Positions 37,270 through 49,536 are shown, numbered from the stretch's first letter. The stretch is DNA of 64,000 nt from Agroathelia rolfsii (GCA_018343915.1 JABRWF010000006.1:1798001-1862000), one strand, 5' to 3'. Numbers and translations: made by a program. The notes: generated by a model not told the origin, from the letters alone.

Positions 37270-37648
37270 CACTCGTTCATGACATTGATGTATTTTAGTA
37301 ATGTGTATTATTGTGTTTCATATTTGTAATTGTACTTTAGAATGTACATGTAGGCATCTGCTATTTCGATTGAAACAATAAATGATACAACAAGCGCCTG
37401 ACACTTGGAGATGGTACGGACGCTTTGTTTCAGGCCGTGCTGCGAACGCTTGGGATTACGTACTTGACTGTGGCTGGTGCGATCACGGGTCGATATGAAG
37501 GACTGTGTCGCCGTAACGCTTGCCGCAGTGCCCAAGTGGCCGCCAACGCCGTCTGTGTCCTTGAGCTCGTCATTCACGTCTGCTTCATCATTTCACGACT
37601 TCTGTGACGCTGCTGTAGCTTCTTCTACGCTTATACCCAAGTGCTCCC
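37270..37648. other. Intergenic, upstream of the IST1-TBC gene
   Basis: This is the 3' flank of the four-TM gene and promoter of the next one. Overlapping short frames on both strands have no support. Confidence 0.5.
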
Positions 37649-40600
37649 ATGTCTGCCTGGAATGCTACGAATGCCAAGGTCATCATCTCGCCCTGTCACT
37701 CAGGTTCACGCCGACGGTACATTTCTAACGCATATGAATTGTTTGCCTATAGACACAACTTCGGCTTGCTGCATCACGTCTTGGCCAGTTGCAGTCCAAG
37801 AACGAGTCCCATGGTCAGATCACTCGACGTGATATAGCGACACTTTTACAACAGGGCAACGTGGAACTTGCACGCGCCAAGGCACAGAATCTCATAAACG
37901 ATGACACTCTCAGTGACTTGTACGAAATACTGGAGATGTATATCGGTGCTATTCTGGAGCACTTCAAGGAGATCGAAAATAGGTTAGTACTTGATTTGCT
38001 CATCGATAGTCTATGTGATACTCACACTCTCCCAATAGAGGCCCTCCAACACCGGTGGTTGCAGAGGCCGTATCTAGCCTAATTTTTGCAGCACCGCAAA
38101 CAGAGCTCAAAGGTCTGGGCCTCTCTCTTGATGCAAACAGATCACTGACACTAATAGCACTTGACCAGAGCTGGCCACTGTACATGAAATACTTGTATTC
38201 TACTTTGGCCCGGATTTCGCGCGCTCCGCACTTAGCAATCGTGATGGCCATATTTCCAAGAAGGTAGATTTATTCTATCTATCCAAGTGACAAGGCTGAC
38301 TTGGTTCCAGATCATCAGACTGCTTTCTGTGCCTCCACCGACTGCTGCACAGTTGAACAACTATCTTGTAAATATTGCCACAACGTATAAGATCCAATGG
38401 AAACCAGAGCTGAGCCCTCAGGAAGTGTATGTAACTCTTTAACTCGATCTATCTGCTCTGTTTCACACGGTCTCCGTAGGCTCCGCGCTCTGTCCGAAAT
38501 CATGGAGCCTACTACAGCACCGGTTGTTGATCTGCCCCGTTTGCGACACATTTGCTCGCATGGTATGCATTAAGCTAATTACCATGTTCCTCCATTTAAT
38601 GAGTAACCTTTGCTAGGTATCCCTGACGATCCTTCGTGGCTCAGACCTCGAATATGGAAGTTGGTTCTGTTTTCCCGAGTGTTCTTCTCTGCATGTTAAT
38701 TGACGACATTATTTAGGCTTCTTTTCGGCGTTCTTCCGGTTTTGAAGACATCATGGCAGACCGAGATGGATAAGCATCGCGACAGTTATTATGTGCTTAA
38801 TTTCATCTTCATTTGCTTCCTTAAATTGACATTGATTTTCAGCACCTGATACGTCGCCTGCTATCATCTCTGTCTGAAAGTGACCTGCCTGGAACTGCGA
38901 CAGATAAACTCATTATAGAATGTGTTGATCTAATTTCACGAGTGCCTCTGACACTTTTCTCGGGTTTGGAAGAAGAGCCCGAAACAAGTCAGCTATGTCC
39001 ACTGCACGATGACGCGCCATCCGATCTCAAGATATCCTGCGCTACCATACTGGACGAACGCTTTCGTTACATCCGGGACTCCAAAATGCAAGATCAAGGA
39101 ATGAACATTGTACCCGACATTCGTTTGGATGCTCCCGTCCCCGAAATATCGCTCTCTGAACCAGAACCTACTGAGAGTTTTGCTTCAAAACGACCTGGGG
39201 CACCGACCACTCTTCTTTCTCGCAGCTCAATTGCATCTGGTGGAGCTCATGCAAAGCACGGGTCCGCGTTGTTACGTCTTCTTTATGCGCATCTATCTCT
39301 CAACCCAGCCAACCAGTCGCCCTATATTCCATCGCTGCTGGTACTTCTCTACTCGGTCATGTGCAAGGAATGCGAACTGGAGGAGCTGGCTCATGCTGAG
39401 GCTGATACGTTTTGGATATTTGAATCTTTAGTTAATGAAGTGTCCGAGCTGGAAGATGAATCAACCAGCAAAGAATGGATGCAGAAACTGAGCAAGCGTT
39501 TGGCCTGGGCCGATCCAGATCTATCTGCAAGCTTGGTATGTTCATCGATCTGGCTACTACACTGAAAAGCGTCAAACTCATGCATAATGATAGCAAACCA
39601 AAGGGCTTGATCCTGCATTGCCGCATTATTCCTAGTAAGTTCGGAAAGCCTACTTTTGGTTGAATCAAGTCTTAGCATGGTCCATCCAGCCGTTGGCTGG
39701 CACCCCTTCTTACCCAGACTCTGCCTGTCTCTTCCGTGCTAATGGCCTGGGATGCTATCTTCACTTTTCCGGCTCGAGAACGAAATCTAAATCCAAAACT
39801 GGAACACTTGGTTGACATCTGTGCTAGTCTCCTGATTCGTGCTCGCGCACCCTTATTCAGGTAAATTTATAACATCCACTCCTATGTTAACTGGCTCAAA
39901 ATATCTTTATAGGCTAGGCAAACCAGGTACTCGATCACCAGGTCTATGGGCTGAGGAACAGATCACCGCACCACCGCCTTCTCCATTGCGCTCATGGGAA
40001 TACGGAGACGCGTTTCTTGAGGGCATGTCTCTCCTGCAGGTCTATCCTCTCGATGCGGCAGGTGGTATTGAACGCATCTTACAAACAGCGTCTGATCTAG
40101 CTCGAAGACGTCAGGAGGAAATCAAAACTGCATCAACTACAGACAGTAGAACGCTGGGCGCTCGCTTGACGATGACGATGTGGAAGGGTTTTACGAATCA
40201 GACATCTCCTGATGGATCCCCGAACGCTTCCCCGTATGCCTCCGACGAGGAGGAAGAGGAAGAGGAAGATGATATGGTCAATGAGGATGGGAACGACACC
40301 GAGACGCCTCAACCCAATGGTACCCTTAACAATATGCTTTCTTCGCGCGTGGTGACTGCGGTATGGAAGGGAATTACAAATCAAAACAACGAGGAGCCGC
40401 CATCGCCCATTGGGCCATCATCGCCTTTACCACCACCATCTCCAACAAAACAGTCGCAGCTCTCACCAACAATTTCTGTATCCCCGGCCCCGAGCGTCAG
40501 CCCACCGGCTAGTCCTGCTTCACCTGCTCTCAGCATCTGGAGTTATGCTGAGAAGATTAGGGACTCCGACACAGCAGCCAGTTGGGCTAAGACTGGAAGC

Positions 40601-42076
40601 AACTGGAAGGCTCGAGCTTTGAGCGCATGGTCCGGACGGGGAACTAATTCAGGATCTGCGCTCAATAACGTGACCGATAGTCCTGGGCCTTCTAGAGCGG
40701 GTACCGCCAGTGGCCACAACCCATCCCTGAGCTCCTGGTCAGACTCGGGTATCCTCAATGCTCGCAGGGACTCCATTCCGAGCGTACATGCCTCTTCATA
40801 TACTCCCCCTCCTCGGCCGGCGTACTTCCGTCCACCGAGAGATAGTTGGATGCCACCACCGCGCGAGGCTCCATCGATCTCTGAGCCGGACGAAGATTCA
40901 CCGAAGACGGAGTCATCCAGTATCTCCAGTGTGGCAAATAATATTCAAGCGTCGTTGGCTTCCTTGACAGGGTTACACACTTCCTCACCATCACCCAAGC
41001 CAAAGTCTGGTCCGCGACCTTTGCTCCTTGGTTCATCATCAACTATGGTGACCGGTAGGAAGTCTCTTGCCATCTCCCGTTCGGCGACGAATACGCCTCA
41101 GCCTAATCGAATGACGGGGCAATGGGGTGATGTCATGCGAGCCCGTGGACACGCTGTCCACCGTGATTCACAATCATCAATATCCTCTTTGTCGCCTTCA
41201 GATATTCCAAGACCTGGTTTTTCCAGACAAGGCTCGGGCTGGAACTCGGATTCGGCGAATGGACGGAGGGTTCCGATCAACAGACGGAGTGTGTCGCCCA
41301 TGGCGCCGCACTTCAACCTACCCTCAAGGCGAGGACCGGGGTCGTCCTCGTCTGGAACGACGTCTGAACGTGGCTTGCTCAGTCCACCTGCTTCGAATGA
41401 CATTCAATTACCCGAAAGCAGAGGCTGGGGACAAGTTAATCTTCAGGATGACTCTCTGACGCCGTCCCAAAGTTCTGTCAACGGAGCAGCCCCCGTCGTA
41501 GACCATGTTACTGAGTCGTTGGATGATAGTATCACTCTCGAAGCACCACCTCCTCCGAGACGCATTGCACGCAAGAAAACGCCACCTCCGCAGCAGAGCG
41601 AGGCGGGTGATACATCCGAATCTGATGCAGTCTCCCGCAGTCCACTTGCTCGCAATAGCAAACGTCCACAGCGCCTTGCAAATCTGAAGATCCAGCCTGG
41701 CCCACGTCGGGCTAGCTCGTCAGATTTGACGCCAAGCCCTGGTAATTTAGGGGTCGACTGGCCGGATAGGGCCGAGGATGCCACGACGCCTCGTGCGGCC
41801 GCCTTTGAAGACTCTTCCAATGTTGCGACATCCCCTCGTGGAAGCAAGGCCTCCTTGGATAGTCAGGAAGTACGGATGACAAAAGTTTCAGGCAGCCGAG
41901 AGCAGCCGAATAGGAAGCTCTCCGGAGGTTCTGCCAGGCAGCCATCTGAAGATGAAAACTCTGAAATATCGCGCAAGCGAGAAAGCTCGGCCATTGAGGG
42001 TGATGATGAAGGCGCCAGCGGTTATGACGACGTCTTGAGTGCGTATGAAAGCGAGGATCTGAGCGAAGACAGCTAA
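37649..42076 (+). CDS. IST1-domain protein spliced in frame to a TBC1D13-like TBC domain
   Basis: The N-terminal part is IST1, an ESCRT-III-related regulator of Vps4 in multivesicular-body sorting: ATG 37649, MSAWNATNAK, then TQLRLAASRLGQLQSKNESH, GQITRRDIATLLQQGNVELA, RAKAQNLINDDTLSDLYEIL and ELATVHEILVFYFGPDFARS. The IST1 end (QLNNYLVNIATTYKIQWKPE) runs into LSPQEV, where a GTATGT donor and CCGTAG acceptor (about 38428-38479) join it in frame to LRALSEIMEPTTAPVV. There a RabGAP-like TBC domain begins: IPDDPSWLRPRIWKLLFGVL, SPYIPSLLVLLYSVM, EADTFWIFESLVNEVSELED and WDAIFTFPARE. Both TBC catalytic fingers (IxxDxxR and YxQ) are missing. A Ser/Pro-rich disordered tail of about 700 residues ends at TAA 42074-42076. 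Alternative: two genes, IST1 ending at a TAA inside that intron and a TBC gene starting at ATG 38502. Confidence 0.75.
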
Positions 42077-42184
42077 AAAAAAACCTGACTATTTTATTAT
42101 TCTTCATCACGAACATTTCTTTTCGCCTTTCACGTCTGGCAACGCATGCGTATGCAAACGTATATATATTGGATTTTTTTTTTT

Positions 42185-42897
42185 TTACGAATACATTCTA
42201 ATGTGCTTATGGATATCACGGTAGATGTTTAGCAGAATTGGGAAATGTGGCAAGATATTCTGGGATTTGTTAATGAATTAGAGGGGTCTGAACAGCATAG
42301 AGGATACATGGGTCTTACAGGATATGCAACAGAGAGAATCGTCTCGTCCTGAGGCTTTCCGGCAATCGCTACCAGGTAATAACGGATATCCCATGTCTGG
42401 AGTCCTTCATTGATGACCAAGTTGTGCAAAGACGACTGAGGTATGAATGCTCGCGATGCATATAACGGCTGTTTTGGCAAGCCACGATGGGTTTCTAGTT
42501 GGATACCTAAGCCTGGCATGACAATTATGGATTCTTGGTGATGAACATCTGTAAGCCACTTGCATCGTTGTTCGCAGACCAAGGTGTAGTCCTTACCATG
42601 AATGACCTGAGAACATTTCCGGTAGGTCCAGAAAATCACAAAGGATAAGCCCAGATAAAGACCTGACTGATATCATATAAAGCTGGTGTAAAAGCAAAAA
42701 AAGAGAATATAACATACTCGATACAACAAAACTAGAACAGAACCGAAAACGAGGTCGGTCCAAGCAAATAAAGATGCGCCTCTCAGTATGCGTCCGGACC
42801 CATCACGAGCAAGCCTCCAGTTCTCTACTTTATATTCCGTGAATCCATTGTCTCTGTTGACAGTATATTGGGGATGAGTCAACGGTAATGGTTGCAT
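42185..42897 (-). CDS. GPI15: GPI-GlcNAc transferase subunit PIG-H
   Basis: This is a subunit of the ER enzyme that starts GPI-anchor synthesis by adding GlcNAc to phosphatidylinositol. The ATG is at 42897-42895 (MQPLPLTHPQYTVNRDNGFT). The membrane hairpin comes from LFAWTDLVFGSVLVLLYR and GLYLGLSFVIFWTYR across an intron. The PIG-H domain is ESIIVMPGLGIQLETHRG, SRAFIPQSSLHNLVINEGLQ and WDIRYYLVAIAGK. The final exon gives VAYPNILPHFPILLNIYRDI, matching the family's FPNILPxFxxL end, with TAA at 42187-42185. Unspliced, the last intron stays open for 29 codons and hides this ending. The gene converges on the IST1-TBC gene with 108 bp between stops. Confidence 0.9.
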
Positions 42898-43139
42898 TCA
42901 TCAGTGCGTTAAACAATGTGGCTTGGAGGGTGTTGACTGTATGTCTGCTGGTCACGTGCTCCTAGGACTCGGTCTCCCCGAGATCCTGTTCTATCATCAC
43001 ATTCTTTCTTCCTGTCGCTACAAACATCCCGGTAGCTCGGTGTATCTACTCTTAGTCTCACACAATTTCAACAAGGCGCACTTCCTGGCTTATACCCTAT
43101 CATCACGCCGTCAGCTATTTTCCGCATTGAGCAATCGAA

Positions 43140-45165
43140 ATGCTCGGATTTCAAGACTTCTCCACTTTACTGCATTCTCTAGGCTTGATACAAGGACTCA
43201 AACCGTTGATAGTTGCAAACCTGACAGTTTCTGCTGTCAACTCAGATCTTGGTCGTATAAACATGAGCCTATCTGCTTCAACACCAAATGACAGCCCGTT
43301 TGACATGTACGAATATCAAGATGTTGAGCTATCGTCTCCGTTATCTTCGGCCCACTGGTTAGCTGCTGGGGCGGATGTATCATGCGAAGTATACCCCTGG
43401 GAGCCTCTCGGGACTTTGGACACGTCTTTCCCTCCGTGGGATCCTGCTGTTGCGAACCTGTACAGGTATCGGAAGCAGCAATCAGTCAACCTAGGATCTT
43501 GGTATGTATTCCGGATAACCAACCATTCCAACTTCGACTCACAAATGTCGATTCAGGTTCGTGCACGAACAATGGATGACACCATCACTATTTCTATGCG
43601 CATCAGGCCCACAGATTGCAGAAATAGACATCGCGTCTGGCTGGGGGAACACCTCTAATGCTAGGGCTATTCTGGAGCGACATTGGGATACGTTCATCTC
43701 CCAATCCGATTTCGACTATCTTGCTAGTATTGGCATCAACACCGTTCGTCTACCTATCGGCTACTGGTCTCTTGGCTCCAGATACTGTGAAGGCACACCC
43801 TTCGACGTTGTTGCCGACGTCTATACTAATGCTTGGGCTAGAGTTGTGCGCGCTATTAATATGGCTGCCAACGCTGGAATCGGCGTGCTTGTTGACTTGC
43901 ATGGTGCTGTCGGCAGCCAGAATGGACAACCTCATTCTGGTATCTCTGATGGTCTCACCCAACTATTCGATAACTCGGATAATATTGAGAAGACATTGTC
44001 TGTTTTGACCTTTTTGGTTCAGGAACTCTCAATAGTGACAAACGTTGTTGGAGTGGAGCTTCTCAATGAACCCAATGACGATCCTAATCTCAAGGATTTC
44101 TGTAGGTGATGAGTATTAAAAATATTTTGATTTTCTTCACATCTAAATGAACCAGATACGAATGCCCTCGACACTTTGCGGTCACTTTCGACAGTGACGC
44201 AATCGTTTCCGTTTTATGTTCACGATGCATTCAATCTTCCGGAGATAACTTCGTACCTCGCCGACAGAACTGACTTTGTTGTAGAGGTATCCTGCGCTTT
44301 AGGATATCATTTCCTCAGTAATAAACATAAGCTGATAATCCTTTCAGGATCATCATTCTTATTTCGTATATACCGCCTCGGATAATGCAGAAAGTGCGGA
44401 CGATCACACCCACGACATCGGAACCACGGTCTCTGATTCCCTTCAAGATGCATCAATGCAGTTGCACCGCAACTTTGTCGTCGACGAGTGGTCATCGGCC
44501 CTTACACCGGAGAGCTTATCTCAAGAGGCCGATCCAGCGGAAGCACAGAAAAACTTTGGTACTATGCAGATGCAGGTCTATACGAACACCTCCGCTGGCT
44601 GGGGATTCTGGGGTAGGTGGTGAATGCCCCTCGAAGTAGTGTATCTAATATGCATTATCGTCACGTAGCGTACAGGAAGGAGGACTGCGATGTCGGATGG
44701 TGTTTTCAAGCTGCTGTTAATCAGACACTTCCCTCAACCTTCTTCTCTTATGGAAAGATGGTAGGGGTGAGCGAAACACTTGAAGCGTTGATCATGAACA
44801 TTACAGCGCCTCCCAACGAGCAGATCCTCGCCGTCTTCTCAAATATCACGAGCACGCCGACTTCGCCGCCCGTAGCTTCGTTTCCAGCCGATGTCGATTC
44901 CGTTAATCCCGCGGCCCGGATCAACTTGACAGAGGATGATAGTACTACCTCTGCAATCACGACAGGATTCACTCATGGGTTCTTGACTGCGCAGATCTTC
45001 GCCCTGAACAATATGTCTAGACTTGGTTTCATTCATCAGTATATCAACGATACGCTGAGTATGATGGGTGTTGGTACTGAAGATGTGTTCGCAGAGAAAT
45101 ACAGGGTATCATTTTCCAGGGGTTTGACGAATGCAGAGGACTTGGTCAATGATGCGATACCCTAA
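43140..45165 (+). CDS. Glycoside hydrolase family 5 protein (exo-beta-1,3-glucanase type)
   Basis: This GH5 enzyme is related to fungal glucan 1,3-beta-glucosidases. The ATG is at 43140 (MLGFQDFSTLLHSLGLIQGL) and the stop TAA at 45163-45165. No clear signal peptide is present; the first 130 residues carry no known domain. The GH5 barrel starts at YRYRKQQSVNLGSWFVHEQW. Next are INTVRLPIGYWSLGSRYC, GIGVLVDLHGAVGSQNGQ, and VGVELLNEPNDD with the acid/base Glu. DHHSYFVYT follows, then RNFVVDEWSSAL with the nucleophile Glu, and GWGFWAYRKEDCDVGWCF. A C-terminal helix pair ends GVGTEDVFAEKYRVSFSRGL. Both catalytic acids are present. Lack of a leader suggests an intracellular or cell-wall-associated non-classical form (inference). 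A decayed copy of its 3' end lies 800 bp downstream. Confidence 0.9.
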
Positions 45166-45924
45166 CACTAATCCATGTACACGATGGTAATCACGGCGAA
45201 TATGATATTTTTTGCATAGTTGGAAAATACGAATGACCAAGATTGTTGCAGGAATACTATCATTGAAGAACTCGGGAAGACACTCGGAGAAGATGACCAC
45301 TCAGAGAAAAAAAAGGGGGGGAAAGGGGTGGCCCAGCCCGTCTCATAGGGGGCTCGGAAAGCATTACAACCCTGGATGCGCTAGTCACACTAAAGGGGAA
45401 ACATAGGGGAGTCTCTGAGTCTTGTTAAGCAGCCCCTTTCTTAAGGAGGTTCGATTAGTATTTATGCAAAGATTTTTCGCCATCATGATACTCCATCATC
45501 CAACTCACTCGCATTCCTCGTATCTCTCACTTCCACCTTCTTCAAAACAATCTACCCTCTGTTTAATCGGCAAACATGGACAAGTCTACTACCCACAACA
45601 AAGCAAGTAACTCGGTGCCGGATTGTCATGGCACAAATTATACGAAATCTATTATCGCCGCTGCATGGTGTATATCCAACTTGAACTGTTAGTCCATAAG
45701 CAGTTTCATCGGTTCCTCCAGAGGCATACCCTTCACCTGCCAAACTTCGACTAGCTTGTTGATGCTCTCCATGTTCTACAACGCGTACTTCTCATGGGAG
45801 ATTGTGTTTACGGCCAGACTTGGAAGAAATCATATCGAGGCATGGAACCACTTCAGGTTGCAGGCACAGATGTGGCTTAGTAGTTCGATGCTTGTCCTCT
45901 CAATACTGTACATACTCGTTGCAA
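45166..45924. other. Intergenic, 3' of the GH5 gene
   Basis: A purine-rich GGGGGGG-containing stretch lies near 45308-45330. A short frame at 45756-45953 carries a possible membrane segment (MWLSSSMLVLSILYILVAKI) but has no gene context. No intact gene is seen. Confidence 0.4.
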
Positions 45925-46075
45925 AGATCAAGAAGGGTTATCAACCAACTTGATTATGAATGTGAAGGGTGTCAATACCGAGAGCGTCTTTACGAAGCAG
46001 TATGGACATCATTTCTGAAGGGCTTGAGAGATGCAGTGTACTTGATCGATGATGCGATACCTGAATTTATACATA
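45925..46075 (+). pseudogene. Decayed copy of the GH5 3' end
   Basis: One frame reads GVNTESVFTKQY, matching GVGTEDVFAEKY of the GH5 gene. One base is then missing, and the next frame reads TSFLKGLRDAVYLIDDAIP, matching VSFSRGLTNAEDLVNDAIP. The stop codon of the parent is lost. Only the last 40-50 codons are recognisable. This shows a past tandem duplication of the GH5 gene and near-complete loss of one copy. Confidence 0.75.
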
Positions 46076-46414
46076 GAATGATAATAGCAGCACCAGCGCT
46101 ATTTGCCAATTTTTAGTAGATATTGATTCTCAAGATTTGCTGCAAGGGTACAATGACAAGATTTAGGTATGCAAGTAACAAAATGAGGAGAATGTATAAG
46201 TCTGGCACGTATCATCAAGACGCGTCAAGACGCATCATGCTGCCCGGGTCTACCTGTGATGGGGTGCCTCCATGCAAAGAAGTTGGTGTACGTGACATAA
46301 TTGTCTCCGGTGGATGTAGGGACATGTTTTCGGCCTGCGTAAATGGCCAATACAGTGGCCGATGCACGCCGTTTTGGTTAATAGTAGGGGCACCGATCTT
46401 TGAAAGCAAATATG
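46076..46414. other. Intergenic, between the GH5 relic and the cyclin gene
   Basis: This is the 3' flank of the cyclin gene. No supported feature is seen. Confidence 0.5.
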
Positions 46415-47620
46415 TCAATAGGCGGCAAGGGATAGATTAGGAAGCAAGTCACAACGCACCGATGCAAGTGGTGTTAAGTAGACAAGCTTATCGTGCGTGT
46501 CTTGGGCAGCGTAAAAGTCGACCAATACAGTCAATGCATCTGTGATTCTCATGAGTCGAAGGCTGGAGTTTAGAGATTATGAATGAAGTCGTACCTGCCA
46601 GATCGTATAGCTCCTTCTGGGTAAAGCCGAGGAATTCAATAACGAAACGCGAGGCATCTGGGGAGGCAGGCTTGTTGGATGGAGGTGTGGGCAGGGATTG
46701 GGATGGAGCAGACGGTGATATTCGCGCATCTAGTGAAGGTGAATGGGGACCATCGACGGCTCTTTGTGCGAGGACGTAACAAGCCGCTGCTACTATGCGG
46801 GGATGAAAAAGGATGCACAAAGGTGTTCGGTATCTGATTTTGAAAGCTTCACTGAGCAATAGCACCAAATGGACTGTATGAAATGACGAACGAGTCATGA
46901 GCAATACTCCAGGCATACTCCTGAAGCAAAGGGGGGTCGTTATGAGCGTCGAAAAGGTCGACCAGTTCAGAATGGGGATTGTCAACGACAAAGTCAAAAC
47001 ATAGGACTTCGAGCAAGGCTTCCTCCGTAAGCAGGATATCGTTTTGCAATCGCTCTACTTCCTTTAATAGAATGAGCACTTGTGAGACGAAGCTTAAGGG
47101 GATAGGAAAACCTTGCTATCTGCAGATATTTCTGTGGCATCCTTTTTCCATATTTTAGCCAAGCATACTCGTGCCACATCACGAAGCTTGCGGCCACACT
47201 CCTCAGTCTTGGTCACAAGGAAAATGCATGCAGCAGCCACATCCTACATGACTAGGGTCAATGATGAGCAGGTCTGGGTGCTGCCAAAAAGGCTAACTTG
47301 GCGATGGTAGTCTTCCATAGACCGTCGCATGAAGAAACGATGGAACCATGTAGCCGCTGTGAACATGGCAGAAGATGGTCTGGCCAATAACGGTATGCAA
47401 TAAATATTTCGTCAGATGCCGTGTCATCCATGGTAATTTGATGACGATATACCAACAGTCCTAAGGATGTTCCCAATCGAAACAAGAATTCGACGCCTCG
47501 GGCCCTGTTGTACAATTCCATCTGAGGCGCATAATTTGATGTTGTGACGCTGGGAGTTCTTTGAAGGGCGTCAACAGGAAAGAGCCATTGCTCCAGACTT
47601 GTTGGTAGTCTATAATTCAT
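46415..47620 (-). CDS. Cyclin, CTD-kinase type (cyclin K / Ctk2-like)
   Basis: This is a transcription-type cyclin partner of a CDK that phosphorylates the RNA polymerase II tail. The ATG is at 47620-47618 (MNYRLPTSLEQWLFPVDALQ) and the stop TGA at 46417-46415. The first cyclin box has TPSVTTSNYAPQMELYNRAR, GVEFLFRLGTSLGL, ATWFHRFFMRRSMEDYHRQ and DVAAACIFLVTKTEECGRKL. Further blocks are EVERLQNDILLTEEALLEVL with CFDFVVDNPHSELVDLF, and RIVAAACYVLAQRAVDGP. The invariant Lys and Glu of the cyclin box (KTEE) are present. It is shorter than yeast Ctk2 in its C-terminal tail, which ends PLASVRCDLLPNLSLAAY. About six exons are present. The exact group (K, L or Ctk2) is uncertain. Confidence 0.87.
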
Positions 47621-48047
47621 TGTAATGCTGAGTTGAGTGTGTTGTTTTTCAAGGTGTGAAGGTATATAGCGATGGTAATACGGGAAGATACCGCGATGAG
47701 AAAGGAGCAATGACCACTGGCAAGCACCGCCCCAATGTCAATATGCTGGGAAATTAGATTGATGGCTGATTTCGTACAGCTTCAGTCAAGTGGCTAATTG
47801 ACTAGCATGGGCTTGGTTCCCCTTTCTCTCAGCCTGAGACAGCCGCAGTACCATTTGGTCGAAATTACCTAGTGCACTTGGGCTGTGTCTTCTGCATTAG
47901 TTAGAAGCTGGACTGCCCTGTCAGCCGAACTTCGTTTCCACACTTGGCGCTCCTTGACACAATTGATCACCTTCCATTGACCAACCGCCCGCTGTATAAA
48001 ATACCCAAGAGTCTCGTCAGTAGGCTATCCTAACATATCTCACACCC
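47621..48047. other. Divergent promoter region, cyclin / PAP2
   Basis: This is a shared upstream region between divergent genes. A TATA-like box for the PAP2 gene lies at 47995-48003. No gene is seen. Confidence 0.5.
47995..48003 (+). promoter_or_regulatory. TATA box of the PAP2 gene
   Basis: TATAAAATA lies about 45 bp upstream of the ATG at 48048, which leaves room for only a very short leader. It is the best core-promoter match here. Confidence 0.45.
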
Positions 48048-49536
48048 ATGAGGCACATATTTAACTTCTCCACCAGTTCAGCTGGAATAATGCGCTCACA
48101 TACCAGACGTATGCTTATTTCTTATGCTCCGGACTGGTGAGAATACATTTATCGTGTTTCCGATGTCAATTATTGAGGCCATGTCGAAGGATTATCACCA
48201 TCGGATTAGCGTATGAAGAGACGCATTTTTTTTTCATGAACTTTGACCTGAAGTAGCAAATACAGCGCCATTTTCTTTTCACTTAACAAGGTATCTGGAT
48301 TCAAGAGGGACTTTTCTTTGACTGACACCTCGTACGTGCTTTCACCAAATCGAGTCGATACATACTCACCAAGTGTCAAATAGTTTAATGCACCCGTTGG
48401 TTCTTTCTTGTTATGTTGAATTCGCCTCCCACAAAGCACTTATCACGCAATTAACACAAACAGGTTCGCCGTCCATGAACGGGTTCCCGTATGTCCTTCT
48501 CTACTCCATGGTTCATTGCAAAGCCCTCTGATGAGTCTTGACCAGAATTTCGCATTGTATATCATTTCTTTTGTAGCTCCGATTGTTCTCATGCCCATAA
48601 TCAACTTGTTGACCGTTCGCTCGTGGTGGGATTTCCATAACTCCTTCCTTGGACGTACGTCCTGTTCTTGTTCTTTTCAGTACTTCTTATAATCCCTCCC
48701 CCTACAGTCGTCCTCGCACTTACCACCACGGGATCCATCACTCAATTTGTCAAGATTACTGTGGGTCGACCGCGGCCAGACGTCATAGCTCGCTGCGTAC
48801 CTCCAGCAGGTTCTGTCGATCCTCCATTCGGGCTGTCAACAGTGGCCATCTGTACGAATACAGACTTTGCTATCATTACGGATGGGTGGAGAAGTTTCCC
48901 GAGTGGCCATGCCAGCTGTCAGTATTTCTTCTTCCCAGCTGTTTCATTTGACCAAAAGTATGATGCAGTGTCATTTGCGGGGCTTGGTTTCCTAACCTTT
49001 TACTTGGCGGGAAAATTACACTTGTTCGATGAGAGGGGCATGACTGTAAGTTCAAGCAAATCATGACTATTATCGGTCATCGATTTCTTAGCTCGGTCTG
49101 TAACTATTAGTTTAAGACGTGGGCAACACTGGCGCCTCTTGCGGGCGCTTCTCTAGTTGCCATCTCCCGAACTATGGACTACCGACGTACGTCTAAAGAA
49201 TTGTGTCCAATCTCTGCTCAGGCTTATCGGTTCTTAGATCACTGGAGCGATGTACTTGTGGGGTCTATCCTTGGTCTATGCATGTCATATTTCTGCTACC
49301 GGCAGTATTTCCGCGCTTTGAACCACCATCGTGCCCACATCACGTTCGACCCACGAATTAAAGAAGAGTTGGATTCTCTCTCTCTGCCTGTTCATCGTAG
49401 TCGTAACTCATCAAGAGATATCGCGGAAAATCCTATCGCACCGTACTCCGACAATGTAGAGATGACTGGTGAAGACAACCATGGGAAGTATATCCGCGTG
49501 AATCAATTAGGAAGTTCCGCTAGAAGTGATGAGTAG
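48048..49536 (+). CDS. PAP2-family lipid phosphatase
   Basis: This is a membrane phosphatase of the PAP2/LPP type, like fungal Dpp1/Lpp1, that dephosphorylates lipid phosphates. The ATG is at 48048 (MRHIFNFSTSSAGIM) and the stop TAG at 49534-49536. Small exons build the N terminus: YAPDWIITIGLAAIFFSLNK, then GFKRDFSLTDTS, FAVHERVP and NFALYIISFVAPIVLMPI. The three catalytic motifs are intact: KITVGRPRP (KX6RP), PSGHAS, and SRTMDYRHHWSDVLVG (SRX5H..D). The TM segments surround them, with GLGFLTFYLAGKL and LAPLAGASLVAIS. The cytosolic tail of about 80 residues is Ser/Arg-rich. About nine exons are present; the junction between LTDTS and FAVHERVP has two possible acceptors. Confidence 0.9.
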
